The notes under the pieces were generated by a model. It was given only the letters and a program-made list of their open reading frames with translations. It had not been told where the DNA came from and made no database searches. The position numbers and the translations under genes are program-made. DNA of 64,000 nt from assembly GCA_013204555.1 (NCBI GenBank), contig JABMNO010000010.1, forward strand, positions 1 through 64,000. The letters run 5' to 3'. Origin of the DNA: Chloroflexota bacterium. Its GTDB lineage: Bacteria; Chloroflexota; Dehalococcoidia; Lucifugimonadales; Lucifugimonadaceae. Position 1 is the stretch's first letter. Each line of letters opens with the position of its first letter. Below are positions 24,377 through 32,718 of the stretch, in pieces.

Positions 24377-26383
24377 TTGCCTGTAACCAGATTTCAACTC
24401 GAACTTCGGCGCCCCCTCGCAGGTGGGAAATCGTTTGGTCAGGTAGGCGCATATGAAGAGCTGAGAGGAAAGCTCTTCTTTGACGTTGATCCGTCACACG
24501 AATCCAACGAGCGAGTGGGAGATATCGGTCTCGTAGCGATGAATGCCTCGGAGAGAGTCGAGTTTTCATCGGACGTTGTCATCCTCAAGCCTGTTGATGC
24601 AGCGAATGGTAATGGGAGGGTTCTGTTTGACGTTCTGAATCGAGGCAAACGTCTCGCTCTCGCTCAGTTCAACAATGCCCCACCTCACAAAGTCATCTAT
24701 GACACACCTCGTCTTGAAGAGATTGAAGTCGGCCATGGCTGGTTGATGGATCAGGGCTACACGGTGATATGGGTCGGGTGGCAGGCAGACGTTCCGCCAT
24801 TTCAGGCGTTGCTTCGCCTGACCGTTCCCGAAGCAATGGATTCGGACGGCCGTCGTCTGACCGGAAAGATATTCAGCCAATTTCAAGCGGCAGAAAAGGT
24901 CGACAACTTCATGTTGTCGGATCGTGATCATACTGCCCATCCAGCGCTGGAAATGAACCAGACAGACGCTCTGCTGACCGTTCGCGATCAGCCGGACTCT
25001 GATCCAACTACGATCTCCAGGGATCAGTGGCGCTTCGGTCGAGTTGTGGAAGGCGAGTACGTTGAAGATCCCAGCTACGTAACCAAAGAAGGCGGATTTG
25101 AGCCGGGGTTGATGTACCAGCTCACATACACGACCGTTGGTGCGCCGGTGATGGGTCTTGGCTTTCTGGTGATGCGAGATTCAATTTCCTGGCTCAAGTA
25201 CGGCTCAGATTCCGACGGCAATCCAAGCGTCGGACATATTAAACATGCCTACGGATTTGGCGTATCGCAGTCGGGCCGATTCCTTCGTAACTTCATCTAC
25301 CTTGATTTGAACCTTGACGAAGAGGGCAGGGAGGCGTTCGACGGGATCATCCCCCACGTACCAGGTGGTATGCGAGGCGAGTTCAACCAGCGCTTCGGGC
25401 AGCCGTCGAAGGACTTGCCAACGATGATGGCGCAGTTATTCCCGTTTACCCCCGGCGAATCTGTCGACCCTGTCACCGAGGAACGCGGCGCGCTGATGCA
25501 GCGGATCGCGGACCGGGAGTCGCCACTCAAAGTATTTTTCTCCAATACGGCCGCTGAATACTGGCGCAGCGATGCGTCTCTTGTGCATACCGACCCCGAT
25601 GCAACGTTCGACATCGATCCGCCGGAAAACGCTCGCATATATGCGCTGGCGGGTTGTCAGCACGGGCACGGTGACTGGCCACCAACGGACCGACGGAGCG
25701 CCGACAATCTAAGAGGCCAGAATCTGGTCAACTCCATCGACTACGCACCTCTGATGCGGGCACAGCTTGAGAACCTGCATCAATGGGCAGCGAACAACGT
25801 TGCACCACCAGATAGCCAGTACCCGCGCCTGGATGATGAGACTGGATTGACCGCCGAGCAAGTAGCGGCAAAGTTTGATGCCATCCCAAACTCAAATCGC
25901 CCAATGCATATACCGATTCCGAAACGCATCGATTTTGGCCGAAACGATGATGAAACACTCACCCGAACACTACCGCCAGTGCCCGGGAAGTCATACGGAG
26001 CGATTGTTTCTGATGTGGACTCCGACGGTAACGAAATCGCCGGACTAATGTTGCCGGATATCCTGGTGCCTCTCGCCACCTCAACCCCATGGAACCTGCG
26101 GCATCCGACGATGGGCGCGCCGGATCAGGTGATCGGGCTCACAGGCGGTCTCACTGGTTCTACACTGCCGTTTCCTCTAACCAGGGAAGACCGTGTTGAC
26201 TCGGCAGATCCACGCATGTCGATTCAGGAACGATACGCCTCCAAAGAGGCGTACCTTGAGAAGGTTCGTTCAGCCGCCGAGGTGCTGGTAGAGCAGCGGG
26301 AAATTCTTGAGTTTGACGTCGAGCGTTGCGTTGACCGCGCTGGCGAACGATGGGACTGGTTTACAAGCCGTGCTTCCCGTTAG
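24377..26383 (+). CDS. Large alpha/beta hydrolase-domain protein (Abhydrolase_10-like)
   Basis: A 668-aa protein of a family known mainly by sequence. It shows VGAYEELRGKLFFDVDP at the start, FDVLNRGKR, and a likely nucleophile in GVSQSGRFLRNF. The start is TTG 24377, about 12 nt after the ThDP gene stop. The family is common in bacteria degrading diverse organics, but no reaction is established. Co-orientation and close spacing with the ThDP enzyme and the LLM oxidoreductase suggest one catabolic unit. Confidence 0.8.
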   Translation: MPVTRFQLELRRPLAGGKSFGQVGAYEELRGKLFFDVDPSHESNERVGDIGLVAMNASERVEFSSDVVILKPVDAANGNGRVLFDVLNRGKRLALAQFNNAPPHKVIYDTPRLEEIEVGHGWLMDQGYTVIWVGWQADVPPFQALLRLTVPEAMDSDGRRLTGKIFSQFQAAEKVDNFMLSDRDHTAHPALEMNQTDALLTVRDQPDSDPTTISRDQWRFGRVVEGEYVEDPSYVTKEGGFEPGLMYQLTYTTVGAPVMGLGFLVMRDSISWLKYGSDSDGNPSVGHIKHAYGFGVSQSGRFLRNFIYLDLNLDEEGREAFDGIIPHVPGGMRGEFNQRFGQPSKDLPTMMAQLFPFTPGESVDPVTEERGALMQRIADRESPLKVFFSNTAAEYWRSDASLVHTDPDATFDIDPPENARIYALAGCQHGHGDWPPTDRRSADNLRGQNLVNSIDYAPLMRAQLENLHQWAANNVAPPDSQYPRLDDETGLTAEQVAAKFDAIPNSNRPMHIPIPKRIDFGRNDDETLTRTLPPVPGKSYGAIVSDVDSDGNEIAGLMLPDILVPLATSTPWNLRHPTMGAPDQVIGLTGGLTGSTLPFPLTREDRVDSADPRMSIQERYASKEAYLEKVRSAAEVLVEQREILEFDVERCVDRAGERWDWFTSRASR

Positions 26384-26398
26384 TACAGGAGAACAGAC

Positions 26399-27271
26399 AT
26401 GCGTATTGGCGTAACTTTCCCGCAGACCGAGATTGGGAACGATATCGGCGAGATTAGAGAGTATGCCGTTGAAGTAGAGAAGCTTGGCTACCGACATATC
26501 CTCGCCTACGATCACGTGATCGGAGCCAATCTGCGAAATCGGCCTGACTGGCAGGGCCCGTACAACCTGGAGACTTCTTTCCATGAAGTGTTCGTGCTCT
26601 TCGGGTTTCTTGCGGCCGCGACCGATACTATCGAGCTGGCAACGGGAATCGTCATCTTGCCGCAGCGGCAAACGGTGCTCGTCGCCAAACAGGCCGCATC
26701 TCTGGATTTACTATCTGGAGGACGATTGCGGCTCGGTGTAGGACTCGGGTGGAATCAGGTCGAGTACGAAGCGCTGAACGAAGATTTCACCAACCGTGGA
26801 GCGCGATCGGCCGAGCAGATCGAATTGATGCGCAGTCTCTGGACAGAGCAATCGGTCGAATTTGAAGGACGCTGGCACTCAGTGCCTGATGCCGGGATAT
26901 TGCCTCTCCCTGTTCAGCGCCCCATTCCGATCTGGATGGGTGGTGGAAGCAGTGACCGCGCTCTCAGGCGTATTGCCCGGCTCTCAGATGGCTGGATGAG
27001 TAATTGCGGGAAGGAAGAAGCTGGCCGCGTTTTGCTCGACCGTTTCCAAGGCTACCTGGATGAATATGGACGGGAGCCAGGCTCGGTTGGTCTCCAGGGT
27101 GGGATTACGATCAATCCCGATGATCTGAAAAAGACCGTAAATGATGTCAACGAATGGCGTGAACTTGGTGCAACGCACGTCAGTATCAACACGATGGGAC
27201 TTGGACGAGTCGGTGGTCCGGCTCATCTGGAACTGCTCAGGGCGTTTGCCGGTGAGGTCTCTCTGGCGTAG
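26399..27271 (+). CDS. LLM-class (luciferase-like) oxidoreductase, likely F420-dependent
   Basis: TIM-barrel flavin/F420 enzyme, 290 aa. Family features are MRIGVTFPQTEIG at the start, LEFx-type core ATGIVILPQRQ, KQAASLDLLSGGRLRLGVGLGWNQVEYEAL and PIWMGGGS. AGGAG precedes the ATG. The size and motif spelling resemble F420-dependent TIGR03619-type members more than FMN monooxygenases, but the cofactor is inferred. It is the third gene of a co-directional set with the ThDP enzyme and the large hydrolase. Confidence 0.88.
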   Translation: MRIGVTFPQTEIGNDIGEIREYAVEVEKLGYRHILAYDHVIGANLRNRPDWQGPYNLETSFHEVFVLFGFLAAATDTIELATGIVILPQRQTVLVAKQAASLDLLSGGRLRLGVGLGWNQVEYEALNEDFTNRGARSAEQIELMRSLWTEQSVEFEGRWHSVPDAGILPLPVQRPIPIWMGGGSSDRALRRIARLSDGWMSNCGKEEAGRVLLDRFQGYLDEYGREPGSVGLQGGITINPDDLKKTVNDVNEWRELGATHVSINTMGLGRVGGPAHLELLRAFAGEVSLA

Positions 27272-27285
27272 CTACAACGTATGAC

Positions 27286-27448
27286 GTGCATTGGACCGGG
27301 AAAGTGCCCTTCGAGTTTCCTCAGGAAATTTTCCCGGTCCAATGCACTCGCTATGCTGGCAATCTGAATGTCCGATATCGAACTCAACTGGCTCGTCTTG
27401 TCAGCCGTATGCGCGAGGAAAGGTATCCTGAGGTCGCTCGAAGGGCAC
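27286..27448. repeat. Nested inverted repeats (possible MITE or terminator complex)
   Basis: An 18-bp perfect inverted repeat has arms at 27286-27303 and 27330-27347 with a 26-nt spacer that itself holds TTTCC-TCA-GGAAA. A second, overlapping 12-bp perfect pair, GTGCCCTTCGAG (27304-27315) and CTCGAAGGGCAC (27437-27448), spans the rest of the gap. The gene-free interval 27272-27568 holds nothing else that I can support. It sits between convergent genes, so transcription termination is one plausible use. Confidence 0.65.
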
Positions 27449-27568
27449 CTTTTCAGCATATGACGCCCAGGTGACATCAACTATTCCAGGTGTCTGAGGC
27501 GTCCGGGGTGCAGCTATCGCAGACGCCCCTACATGGGGGTGATGTGGCGTAAGGCGATTCGACGGCAT

Positions 27569-28342
27569 CTACCAAACTCGAACCACATCGCCGACATCGA
27601 ATATCCTCGGAATCCCGATTCCCAATGACTCCGCGCGATACGACGCTTCCGGAATGCCGATATCACCCACGTACAACTCACCAACGTGGCGTCGCGCTTC
27701 AGCCGCCTTCAGCCCCACTTTGGGCAGGGCCAGCGCCAACGTAGCATCGGCCTCCACTGCGGGAGCATGTACTTCACCGGTAGTCGAATCAACACCACTG
27801 GGCACATCGAGAGACAACACGTTGGCCGAAGCCTCATTTGCGAGCGTGACAAGTTCGGCGGCCACTCCAACAGGTGGGCCGTTCAGGCTGTAGCCAATGA
27901 TGGCGTCGATGATGAGGTCTGCGTCATCAACCGCCGCCACGGCGCCGCTGGTAATAGACACGCCCAGTCCAGAAAGTGCGGCCAACTGCATGGCGGGCAC
28001 GCCTCTGAGATCTTCTGGCTTTCGTGTCAGGTGAACTGAGACGTGCGCACCCCATCCCGCCAACCTGCGAGCGGCTACCAGTCCTCCGCCTCCGTTCCCA
28101 CCTGAGCCAGCCAGTACGATAACTCGCTTCCCGGCTGGCGAGGCGGCGAGGAATCGATCAGAGGCTAGCCTCGCCAGATTGCGTCCGGCATTCTCCATCA
28201 TCTGCTCGAGTCCGATGTGGAATTCATCGACCATCAACCGATCGACTTCGCGCATCTGGTCAGTGGTGATGAACGGAACGTCGGTCTGTGGGATCAAATT
28301 ACGGCCGATCGGCGATGATGACGCAGTAGCCGATGGTGCCAT
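27569..28342 (-). CDS. nnrE: NAD(P)H-hydrate epimerase (YjeF N-domain)
   Basis: Repairs damaged NAD(P)H hydrates by interconverting their epimers. It is a single YjeF_N domain of 257 aa with QMREVDRLM, the loop VLAGSGGNGGGGLVAARRL (about 90-108), the catalytic Asp region LIIDAIIGYSLNGPP, and SLDVPSGVDSTTG. The kinase-type dehydratase domain (NnrD) often fused to it is absent. ATG 28342 overlaps the methyltransferase by 44 nt; TTG 28297, 1 nt past that gene's stop, is an alternative start. Confidence 0.92.
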   Translation of the reverse strand: MAPSATASSSPIGRNLIPQTDVPFITTDQMREVDRLMVDEFHIGLEQMMENAGRNLARLASDRFLAASPAGKRVIVLAGSGGNGGGGLVAARRLAGWGAHVSVHLTRKPEDLRGVPAMQLAALSGLGVSITSGAVAAVDDADLIIDAIIGYSLNGPPVGVAAELVTLANEASANVLSLDVPSGVDSTTGEVHAPAVEADATLALALPKVGLKAAEARRHVGELYVGDIGIPEASYRAESLGIGIPRIFDVGDVVRVW

Positions 28343-29138
28343 CGTCGACCAAACGGCGTGCCTCTTTCACGTACGTCTTTGCCTCGCGAATCAGATCGAG
28401 TTCGACTGGTACCTTGCCAAGTTTCACGCCAATCTCAGCGAACATGAGCATTTTCCCAATCGACTCCACAAAGCTTGTCGCAACATCCGTGCGACGTTCA
28501 CTTTGTACGATATGAAATCCCGCCGTTTCAACGAGTGATACGTATTGATCCAGCGACCATGCGGCACCAACGCAGCCCGCGACAACGAACACGTTCTGGA
28601 GATGAGGGGGAAGTTCGCCGTCTACGATCACGTCTGAGATGCCGATACGTCCGCCAGGTTTGATGGCGTCGAAAACTCGTTGAATAACGGCTGGTTTGTC
28701 GTCGAATATCGAGATCACGCACTCGGCTATCGCTGCATCGAATATCACTGTGCCCACATCAACGTTTGAAATATCACCCGTGATCACTTCGATCTTGCCA
28801 TCGAGTCCCTGATCGTTGGCGCGGGATTCAAGTTCTTCTGCGCTGGATTCCTCCAAAGTGACTCCCGTCACTGAAGCCCCATATTTTTTGGCGAGAAAAA
28901 GGGAGGTAGCGCCTGGACCACATCCCACATCCAACACACGGGATTCAGAAGATAGACCAAATTGTGATGCGACCTCCTCAGTGAGCGTAAGGCCGCCCGG
29001 ATGAAGTGAATCGCCCAGCAAATAGCGCACCGCCGGATGACTGTAGGCGGTTGCGCAACAGGTGTTGAGATCAGTTTGGGGACTAACGGTCAATGCGCCC
29101 GCCCACGTCATGAGTACACGCGATCTGAGGATGCACAC
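28299..29138 (-). CDS. Class I SAM-dependent methyltransferase
   Basis: A 279-aa Rossmann methyltransferase with motif I VLDVGCGPGATSLFLAKKYG (about 76-95) and an acidic residue after strand 2 (VTLEE). The N-terminal segment LNTCCATAYSHPAVRYLLGDS and the layout resemble arsenite- and small-molecule methyltransferases. The Cys pair near residue 27 could matter for metal or thiol chemistry. Start candidates at 29138, ATG 29111 or TTG 29093 all overlap the SRPBCC gene end (29083), so translation is coupled. The substrate is unknown. Confidence 0.85.
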   Translation of the reverse strand: MCILRSRVLMTWAGALTVSPQTDLNTCCATAYSHPAVRYLLGDSLHPGGLTLTEEVASQFGLSSESRVLDVGCGPGATSLFLAKKYGASVTGVTLEESSAEELESRANDQGLDGKIEVITGDISNVDVGTVIFDAAIAECVISIFDDKPAVIQRVFDAIKPGGRIGISDVIVDGELPPHLQNVFVVAGCVGAAWSLDQYVSLVETAGFHIVQSERRTDVATSFVESIGKMLMFAEIGVKLGKVPVELDLIREAKTYVKEARRLVDDGTIGYCVIIADRP

Positions 29139-29628
29139 GGCTCAGTTCAGCACGGGCCTCAATCATCACCTTCAGTTCGATCAGATGTTCGCGCATGAAC
29201 TTGTGCATCAGCTTCCGAAGGAAGATCTTACCCAGTGCCCAGCCGAAAACGGACCAGCGAATTCCAAACTTACTGTGATAGGTGAATTCCGTACAGCTGC
29301 CTTGATCCCTCAACTCAAATCGATCGTTCAGCAGTTTCAAACCGCCGGTGATTGGACCGTTGCCTGGAACCAGGTTGAAGTCGATCGACTCCGGCTCATG
29401 TAGATCGACCCATTCTGTTGTGACCCAGTTTCTGTGCATCCCGAATCCCAATGAGATTGGAGTTGTGAATTCCACGAATTTCCGGGTCCCTTCGTCCTCC
29501 AGCACCCGGTTGGATGGTCCCTCTGCGCCCATAGACGCTCCAAAGGCGGTTAACACCTGGAAGGCTAGTCTGCGGTCAGCGTTGACGTGAATGGTTTCTG
29601 ATGGAACCCGAATCGGAATGACGGTCAT
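29083..29628 (-). CDS. SRPBCC / START-like fold protein
   Basis: 181 aa with the polyketide-cyclase/SRPBCC pattern: an N-terminal beta strand (ETIHVNADRRLAFQVL), a central beta sheet and a long C-terminal helix (FLRKLMHKFMREHLIELKVMIEAR). Members bind hydrophobic ligands and sometimes act on them. It begins 2 nt after the stop of the radical SAM gene and overlaps the methyltransferase gene, so the four genes 31118-27569 look like one operon. Confidence 0.78.
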   Translation of the reverse strand: MTVIPIRVPSETIHVNADRRLAFQVLTAFGASMGAEGPSNRVLEDEGTRKFVEFTTPISLGFGMHRNWVTTEWVDLHEPESIDFNLVPGNGPITGGLKLLNDRFELRDQGSCTEFTYHSKFGIRWSVFGWALGKIFLRKLMHKFMREHLIELKVMIEARAELSRVHPQIACTHDVGGRIDR

Positions 29629-29630
29629 TG

Positions 29631-31118
29631 TTATTTCGACTTTGGGTCAGGCGAAGTAACCGCTATGCCGGTACGTTTCTCCAGTCGCTCTCTTGCTCGA
29701 GACATCATGAGTTCCTTCTTGATGTCCTCCCGGTAGCCGACGGTGTTGTAAGCGCAGAACGGAATCAGCCGGCCATCCGGTGTTGCAATTTCGACACAGC
29801 ACTTCATCAGCTTCTTGATATCGAATGTGTAGGGATCCTGAAAATCCTTGATCGTAATGGCGAAGACGTGCTTCGCCACATTGTTCGGGATTCGGAAGTC
29901 GATATTGCACGTTGCGCAGACAAACGCATCTCCCAGCGTGTCACTGCCGGGTGCGGCCGACGATGACCACATGTCTGCGAGCGCGTCCCTGATCTCAGAC
30001 TCCGGGTCAGGCCATACGCGGTTTGTGATGTAGTCGAGATACTCATCCACATCTACCAGTCGGGCCAGTGGATTTACATCTTCGCCTTCGACGTAGGCGT
30101 AGGCGATTGATTGGCATGCAGGGTGGCAGCAGGGGACAGGTACAAAGTCCGACTTTACGAACTTACCGTTCATCCCTTTGTCGAGCCGGTCGATTACTTC
30201 GGCGATCGTGACACGGTTCATGGGATCCAAATATTCGAGGTGACGGCCCGTGTGGAACACCGGCTGAAACATTACCCCGCGAACAGCAGGGTGCTTTAGA
30301 CCGAACTCGACGATTGCAGACATCTCGTGTTCATTGACGTCGCGTTCAACCGTGGCGGTGAGGATCGTATTGACGTCATGACTTGCCAGCACTTCCAGCG
30401 CGGCCATCTTCTCGTCGAGAAGCGACTCCCCGCGCATCTTGAGATAAGTATCTTCCTCGAAACCATCGAACTGGAGATAGACCATTGGGTTCAGCGCACA
30501 GAACTGCTCCGCCCACTCCGGGTCTTCAACCAATCGGCGACCGTTGGTGTTCACCATCACATGGCGAATTCCCTTTTCCTGGGCCATCTGAATGAAGTCG
30601 AGCAATTCCGGGTGAAGCGTGGGTTCACCACCCGAAAACTGGACCACTTCGGGATCGCCCTCGGTTCTCACGAACGTGTCGAGCATTATCTCGACCTCAT
30701 CACGCCGCAGGTTGAAACCAGTTCCGGCGTCCATGAAGCAGGTAGGACATGCCATGTTGCAGCCCGTGTTCACCTCGATAATCACGAGGCACGCATGTTG
30801 CTTGTGTTCGGGGCAGAGGCCGCAATCATAGGGGCAGCCGTCTTTTATCTCAGTGGAGAACTCAAGCGGAATATCACCTGGTTTGTTGTACCGGAGCTGA
30901 TCAATATAGGTGTCTGCGTCAGGAGAGATCAGAACCTCGAACCGACCGTGTTCATCACATCGTTTCCGCATTGTCACCTTGCCGTCTTTCAGGTGAATTT
31001 CAGCGTCGATGAGCTTTTTGCAGGTGGGACACATGCTGCGGGTCAACTCATAGAAGATCGAATCAGAAACAGCGCGTTTCCGGGCTGGGGTCCGGGCATC
31101 GGGTTTGGCCTTGGCCAT
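29631..31118 (-). CDS. Cys-rich radical SAM protein of the MJ0619 / tetraether-synthase-like type
   Basis: About 495 aa. The start is ATG 31118 because AGGAG lies 4 nt upstream; an in-frame start at 31145 overlaps that SD. The radical SAM motif CX3CX2C is at about Cys120, Cys124 and Cys127 (CNMACPTC). Before it are further cysteines: CPTC near 30, a Cys at about 54, and CPYDCGLCPEHKQHAC at about 95-110, the layout of the archaeal proteins that join lipid chains (Tes) or methylate pterins. A C-terminal region holds more cysteines (VPCCHPAC, CATC). The family call rests on this layout; the substrate is not established. The neighbour with a lipid-type fold and the hopanoid genes nearby make lipid chemistry plausible. 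Confidence 0.72.
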   Translation of the reverse strand: MAKAKPDARTPARKRAVSDSIFYELTRSMCPTCKKLIDAEIHLKDGKVTMRKRCDEHGRFEVLISPDADTYIDQLRYNKPGDIPLEFSTEIKDGCPYDCGLCPEHKQHACLVIIEVNTGCNMACPTCFMDAGTGFNLRRDEVEIMLDTFVRTEGDPEVVQFSGGEPTLHPELLDFIQMAQEKGIRHVMVNTNGRRLVEDPEWAEQFCALNPMVYLQFDGFEEDTYLKMRGESLLDEKMAALEVLASHDVNTILTATVERDVNEHEMSAIVEFGLKHPAVRGVMFQPVFHTGRHLEYLDPMNRVTIAEVIDRLDKGMNGKFVKSDFVPVPCCHPACQSIAYAYVEGEDVNPLARLVDVDEYLDYITNRVWPDPESEIRDALADMWSSSAAPGSDTLGDAFVCATCNIDFRIPNNVAKHVFAITIKDFQDPYTFDIKKLMKCCVEIATPDGRLIPFCAYNTVGYREDIKKELMMSRARERLEKRTGIAVTSPDPKSK

Positions 31119-31234
31119 GAGTCTCCTATCGATTGTCCCGCCCACGCGGCAGGATGCCGCTCACATACTCGCATGTGGGAGTGGCAGTTGGTGTCACTGC
31201 TGTTAGATGCCACACATGCCGATTGTGTCCGGGA

Positions 31235-31275
31235 AATAAAAAAGGCCCGGCAAATCGCCGGGCCTTTTTTTATTT
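31235..31275. terminator. Bidirectional intrinsic terminator
   Basis: Stem GGCCCGGC (31244-31251) and GCCGGGCC (31257-31264) with a 5-nt loop. It is flanked by A-runs and T-runs that extend the pairing and give a T-tract on either strand. On the minus strand it ends the sodN transcript. Confidence 0.9.
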
Positions 31276-31284
31276 ACGTGAGGG

Positions 31285-31716
31285 TTATTTCTTGGTCTCC
31301 CAGAAGATGTGTCCAATCTCGTCGATTGCGGCCTTGAAGGCCACGGCGGCTTCCATGTCAACGTTCTGCTTGGCCTTGGAGCCCAGCTTGCATGCCTGCC
31401 AGACAAGAGTGTGGAGATTCGGGTTGGCCTCAAGATGCTCTGGCTTGAAGTAGTCGGTCCAGATGACCAGAATGTCATCCTTCGCCTTCTTGCCATGCTC
31501 CTCTTTGACCATGGTGTAGCGGGCGAGTGCGTGGCCAGACGCCGGGTCGCTTAGATCGAGACCCTGGATCAGTTCCGTCATTCGGATGACGGTCTGAGCG
31601 GCCTCAAGGGCTGCGTGAGGATCGTAGATGCCGCATGGGACGTCGCAGTGTGCCTGGGCGTCGATGACGGGTAACGCTCGGTCGAGCAGACGAGTTACAT
31701 TAGCTACAAATGACAT
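31285..31716 (-). CDS. sodN: Nickel superoxide dismutase
   Basis: Converts superoxide to hydrogen peroxide and oxygen with a nickel centre. The Ni-hook is visible as HCDVPCGIYDP, with His23, Cys24 and Cys28. The 22 residues before His23 are the propeptide removed by SodX, after which His becomes the N terminus and a nickel ligand. At 143 aa the size is normal. AGGAG lies 9 nt upstream of the ATG. The gene is divergent from sodX and ends in a strong terminator. Confidence 0.96.
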   Translation of the reverse strand: MSFVANVTRLLDRALPVIDAQAHCDVPCGIYDPHAALEAAQTVIRMTELIQGLDLSDPASGHALARYTMVKEEHGKKAKDDILVIWTDYFKPEHLEANPNLHTLVWQACKLGSKAKQNVDMEAAVAFKAAIDEIGHIFWETKK

Positions 31717-31742
31717 TCTTAGTTGCTCCTAAAAATACAGTA

Positions 31743-31785
31743 CGAGCCATCTCGCGGCTCGACCGAAAAGTGGTGGTGGTTTCGG
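31743..31785. promoter_or_regulatory. Two inverted repeats between sodN and sodX
   Basis: CGAGCC (31743-31748) pairs with GGCTCG (31756-31761), and CCGAAA (31763-31768) pairs with TTTCGG (31780-31785). Both lie in the 121-nt divergent gap, within 70 nt of the sodN start. They could be operator half-sites or hairpins in the sodN leader. Metal regulation is only a guess. Confidence 0.35.
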
Positions 31786-31837
31786 CGGCTAAATTTACCA
31801 CAATTATGCTTAATCCAAGCGTGATGCAGTCCAGCCG

Positions 31838-32278
31838 ATGAAATATTCCGCCAGACCATTCATGATTTGGTTTTTGGACTTTGTTACTTCGCGACGGATT
31901 CGCGTGGGGGGTGACAGCATGCTTCCAACGTTTCAACCCGGAGACAAGGCGATCGTAAGTCCGCGTGAGTACAAGTTGGGTTCGCCGGATCGATTTGACG
32001 TGGTCATCTTAAAATCTGTCGATGGACGTCCGGCGGAGATCAAACGCATTGTTGGCCTCCCCGGTGAGGAGGTGATGGTCAGAAATAAACAGCTGGTAAT
32101 TGACGGGGAAGACGTGGACCAGCCGGTCGATGGCAGTGACTCTGGAACTCACCTGTGGGTCTTGCAGTCAGATGAATTCATTGTGCTCGGTGACAATCGG
32201 CGCGTTTCAGTAGACAGCCGAAAGTACGGGCCGGTGCGCAAAGACCAAATTCTTGGGCCTATCGTCAGGCGTATGTGA
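31838..32278 (+). CDS. sodX: Signal-peptidase-like NiSOD maturation protease
   Basis: S26-family serine/lysine peptidase, 146 aa. The nucleophile is Ser27 (GGDSMLPTFQPGD) and the general base Lys69 (EIKRIVGLPGE); a box GDNRRVSVDSRKYGPV follows. The protein is small and lacks the long membrane anchor of LepB. Members next to sodN remove the NiSOD propeptide, and here it is divergent from sodN, so that role is a strong inference. Confidence 0.9.
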   Translation: MKYSARPFMIWFLDFVTSRRIRVGGDSMLPTFQPGDKAIVSPREYKLGSPDRFDVVILKSVDGRPAEIKRIVGLPGEEVMVRNKQLVIDGEDVDQPVDGSDSGTHLWVLQSDEFIVLGDNRRVSVDSRKYGPVRKDQILGPIVRRM

Positions 32279-32340
32279 GCCGTGTCAGGGCCACCTGATA
32301 TGCTCCGCCATCTAACGAAAACCAATCAAAGGGACTAATT

Positions 32341-32718
32341 ATGGGTTTGATCAGCGGAATGTTCGGTCATGCCACAGATGTGGATATTACTGAGTTGCAG
32401 GATGATTTCGGTTCGCTACTTATTCAGGATGAGTCGATCATCACAGCCTACAGACTGGTGCGTGATCTGATCATATTTACGGAGCACCGCCTGATACTTG
32501 TCGATAAGCAAGGCCTTACTGGCAGGAAATCGGATTACGCCACGATTCCATATAACAGCATAATCCGCTTCTCAATGGAGACAGCGGGGTTCATGGATCA
32601 CGATGCAGAGTTGAGGCTCTGGATACGTGGCGAAGCTGAACCACTCAAGAAAGAGTTCAAAAAGAATCAGAGCGTGAGCGATATCTATCGGATTCTAAGT
32701 GACGCGATATTGACCTAA
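32341..32718 (+). CDS. PH-domain (YvbH-like) protein
   Basis: 125-aa bacterial pleckstrin-homology protein. It has the typical start (MGLISGMFGHATDV), the core strands AYRLVRDLIIFTEHRLILVDKQGLTGRKSDYATIPYNSIIRFS, and a C-terminal helix. The function of the family is not known. Its stop codon overlaps the convergent hemB stop codon by 4 nt. AAGGGA precedes the ATG. Confidence 0.88.
   Translation: MGLISGMFGHATDVDITELQDDFGSLLIQDESIITAYRLVRDLIIFTEHRLILVDKQGLTGRKSDYATIPYNSIIRFSMETAGFMDHDAELRLWIRGEAEPLKKEFKKNQSVSDIYRILSDAILT

Noticed and set aside
30327-31337. Plus-strand open frame of 336 aa opposite the radical SAM gene
   Set aside because: The minus-strand gene has the clear Cys motifs and an SD; the opposite frame crosses the terminator at 31235-31275 and shows no family features.
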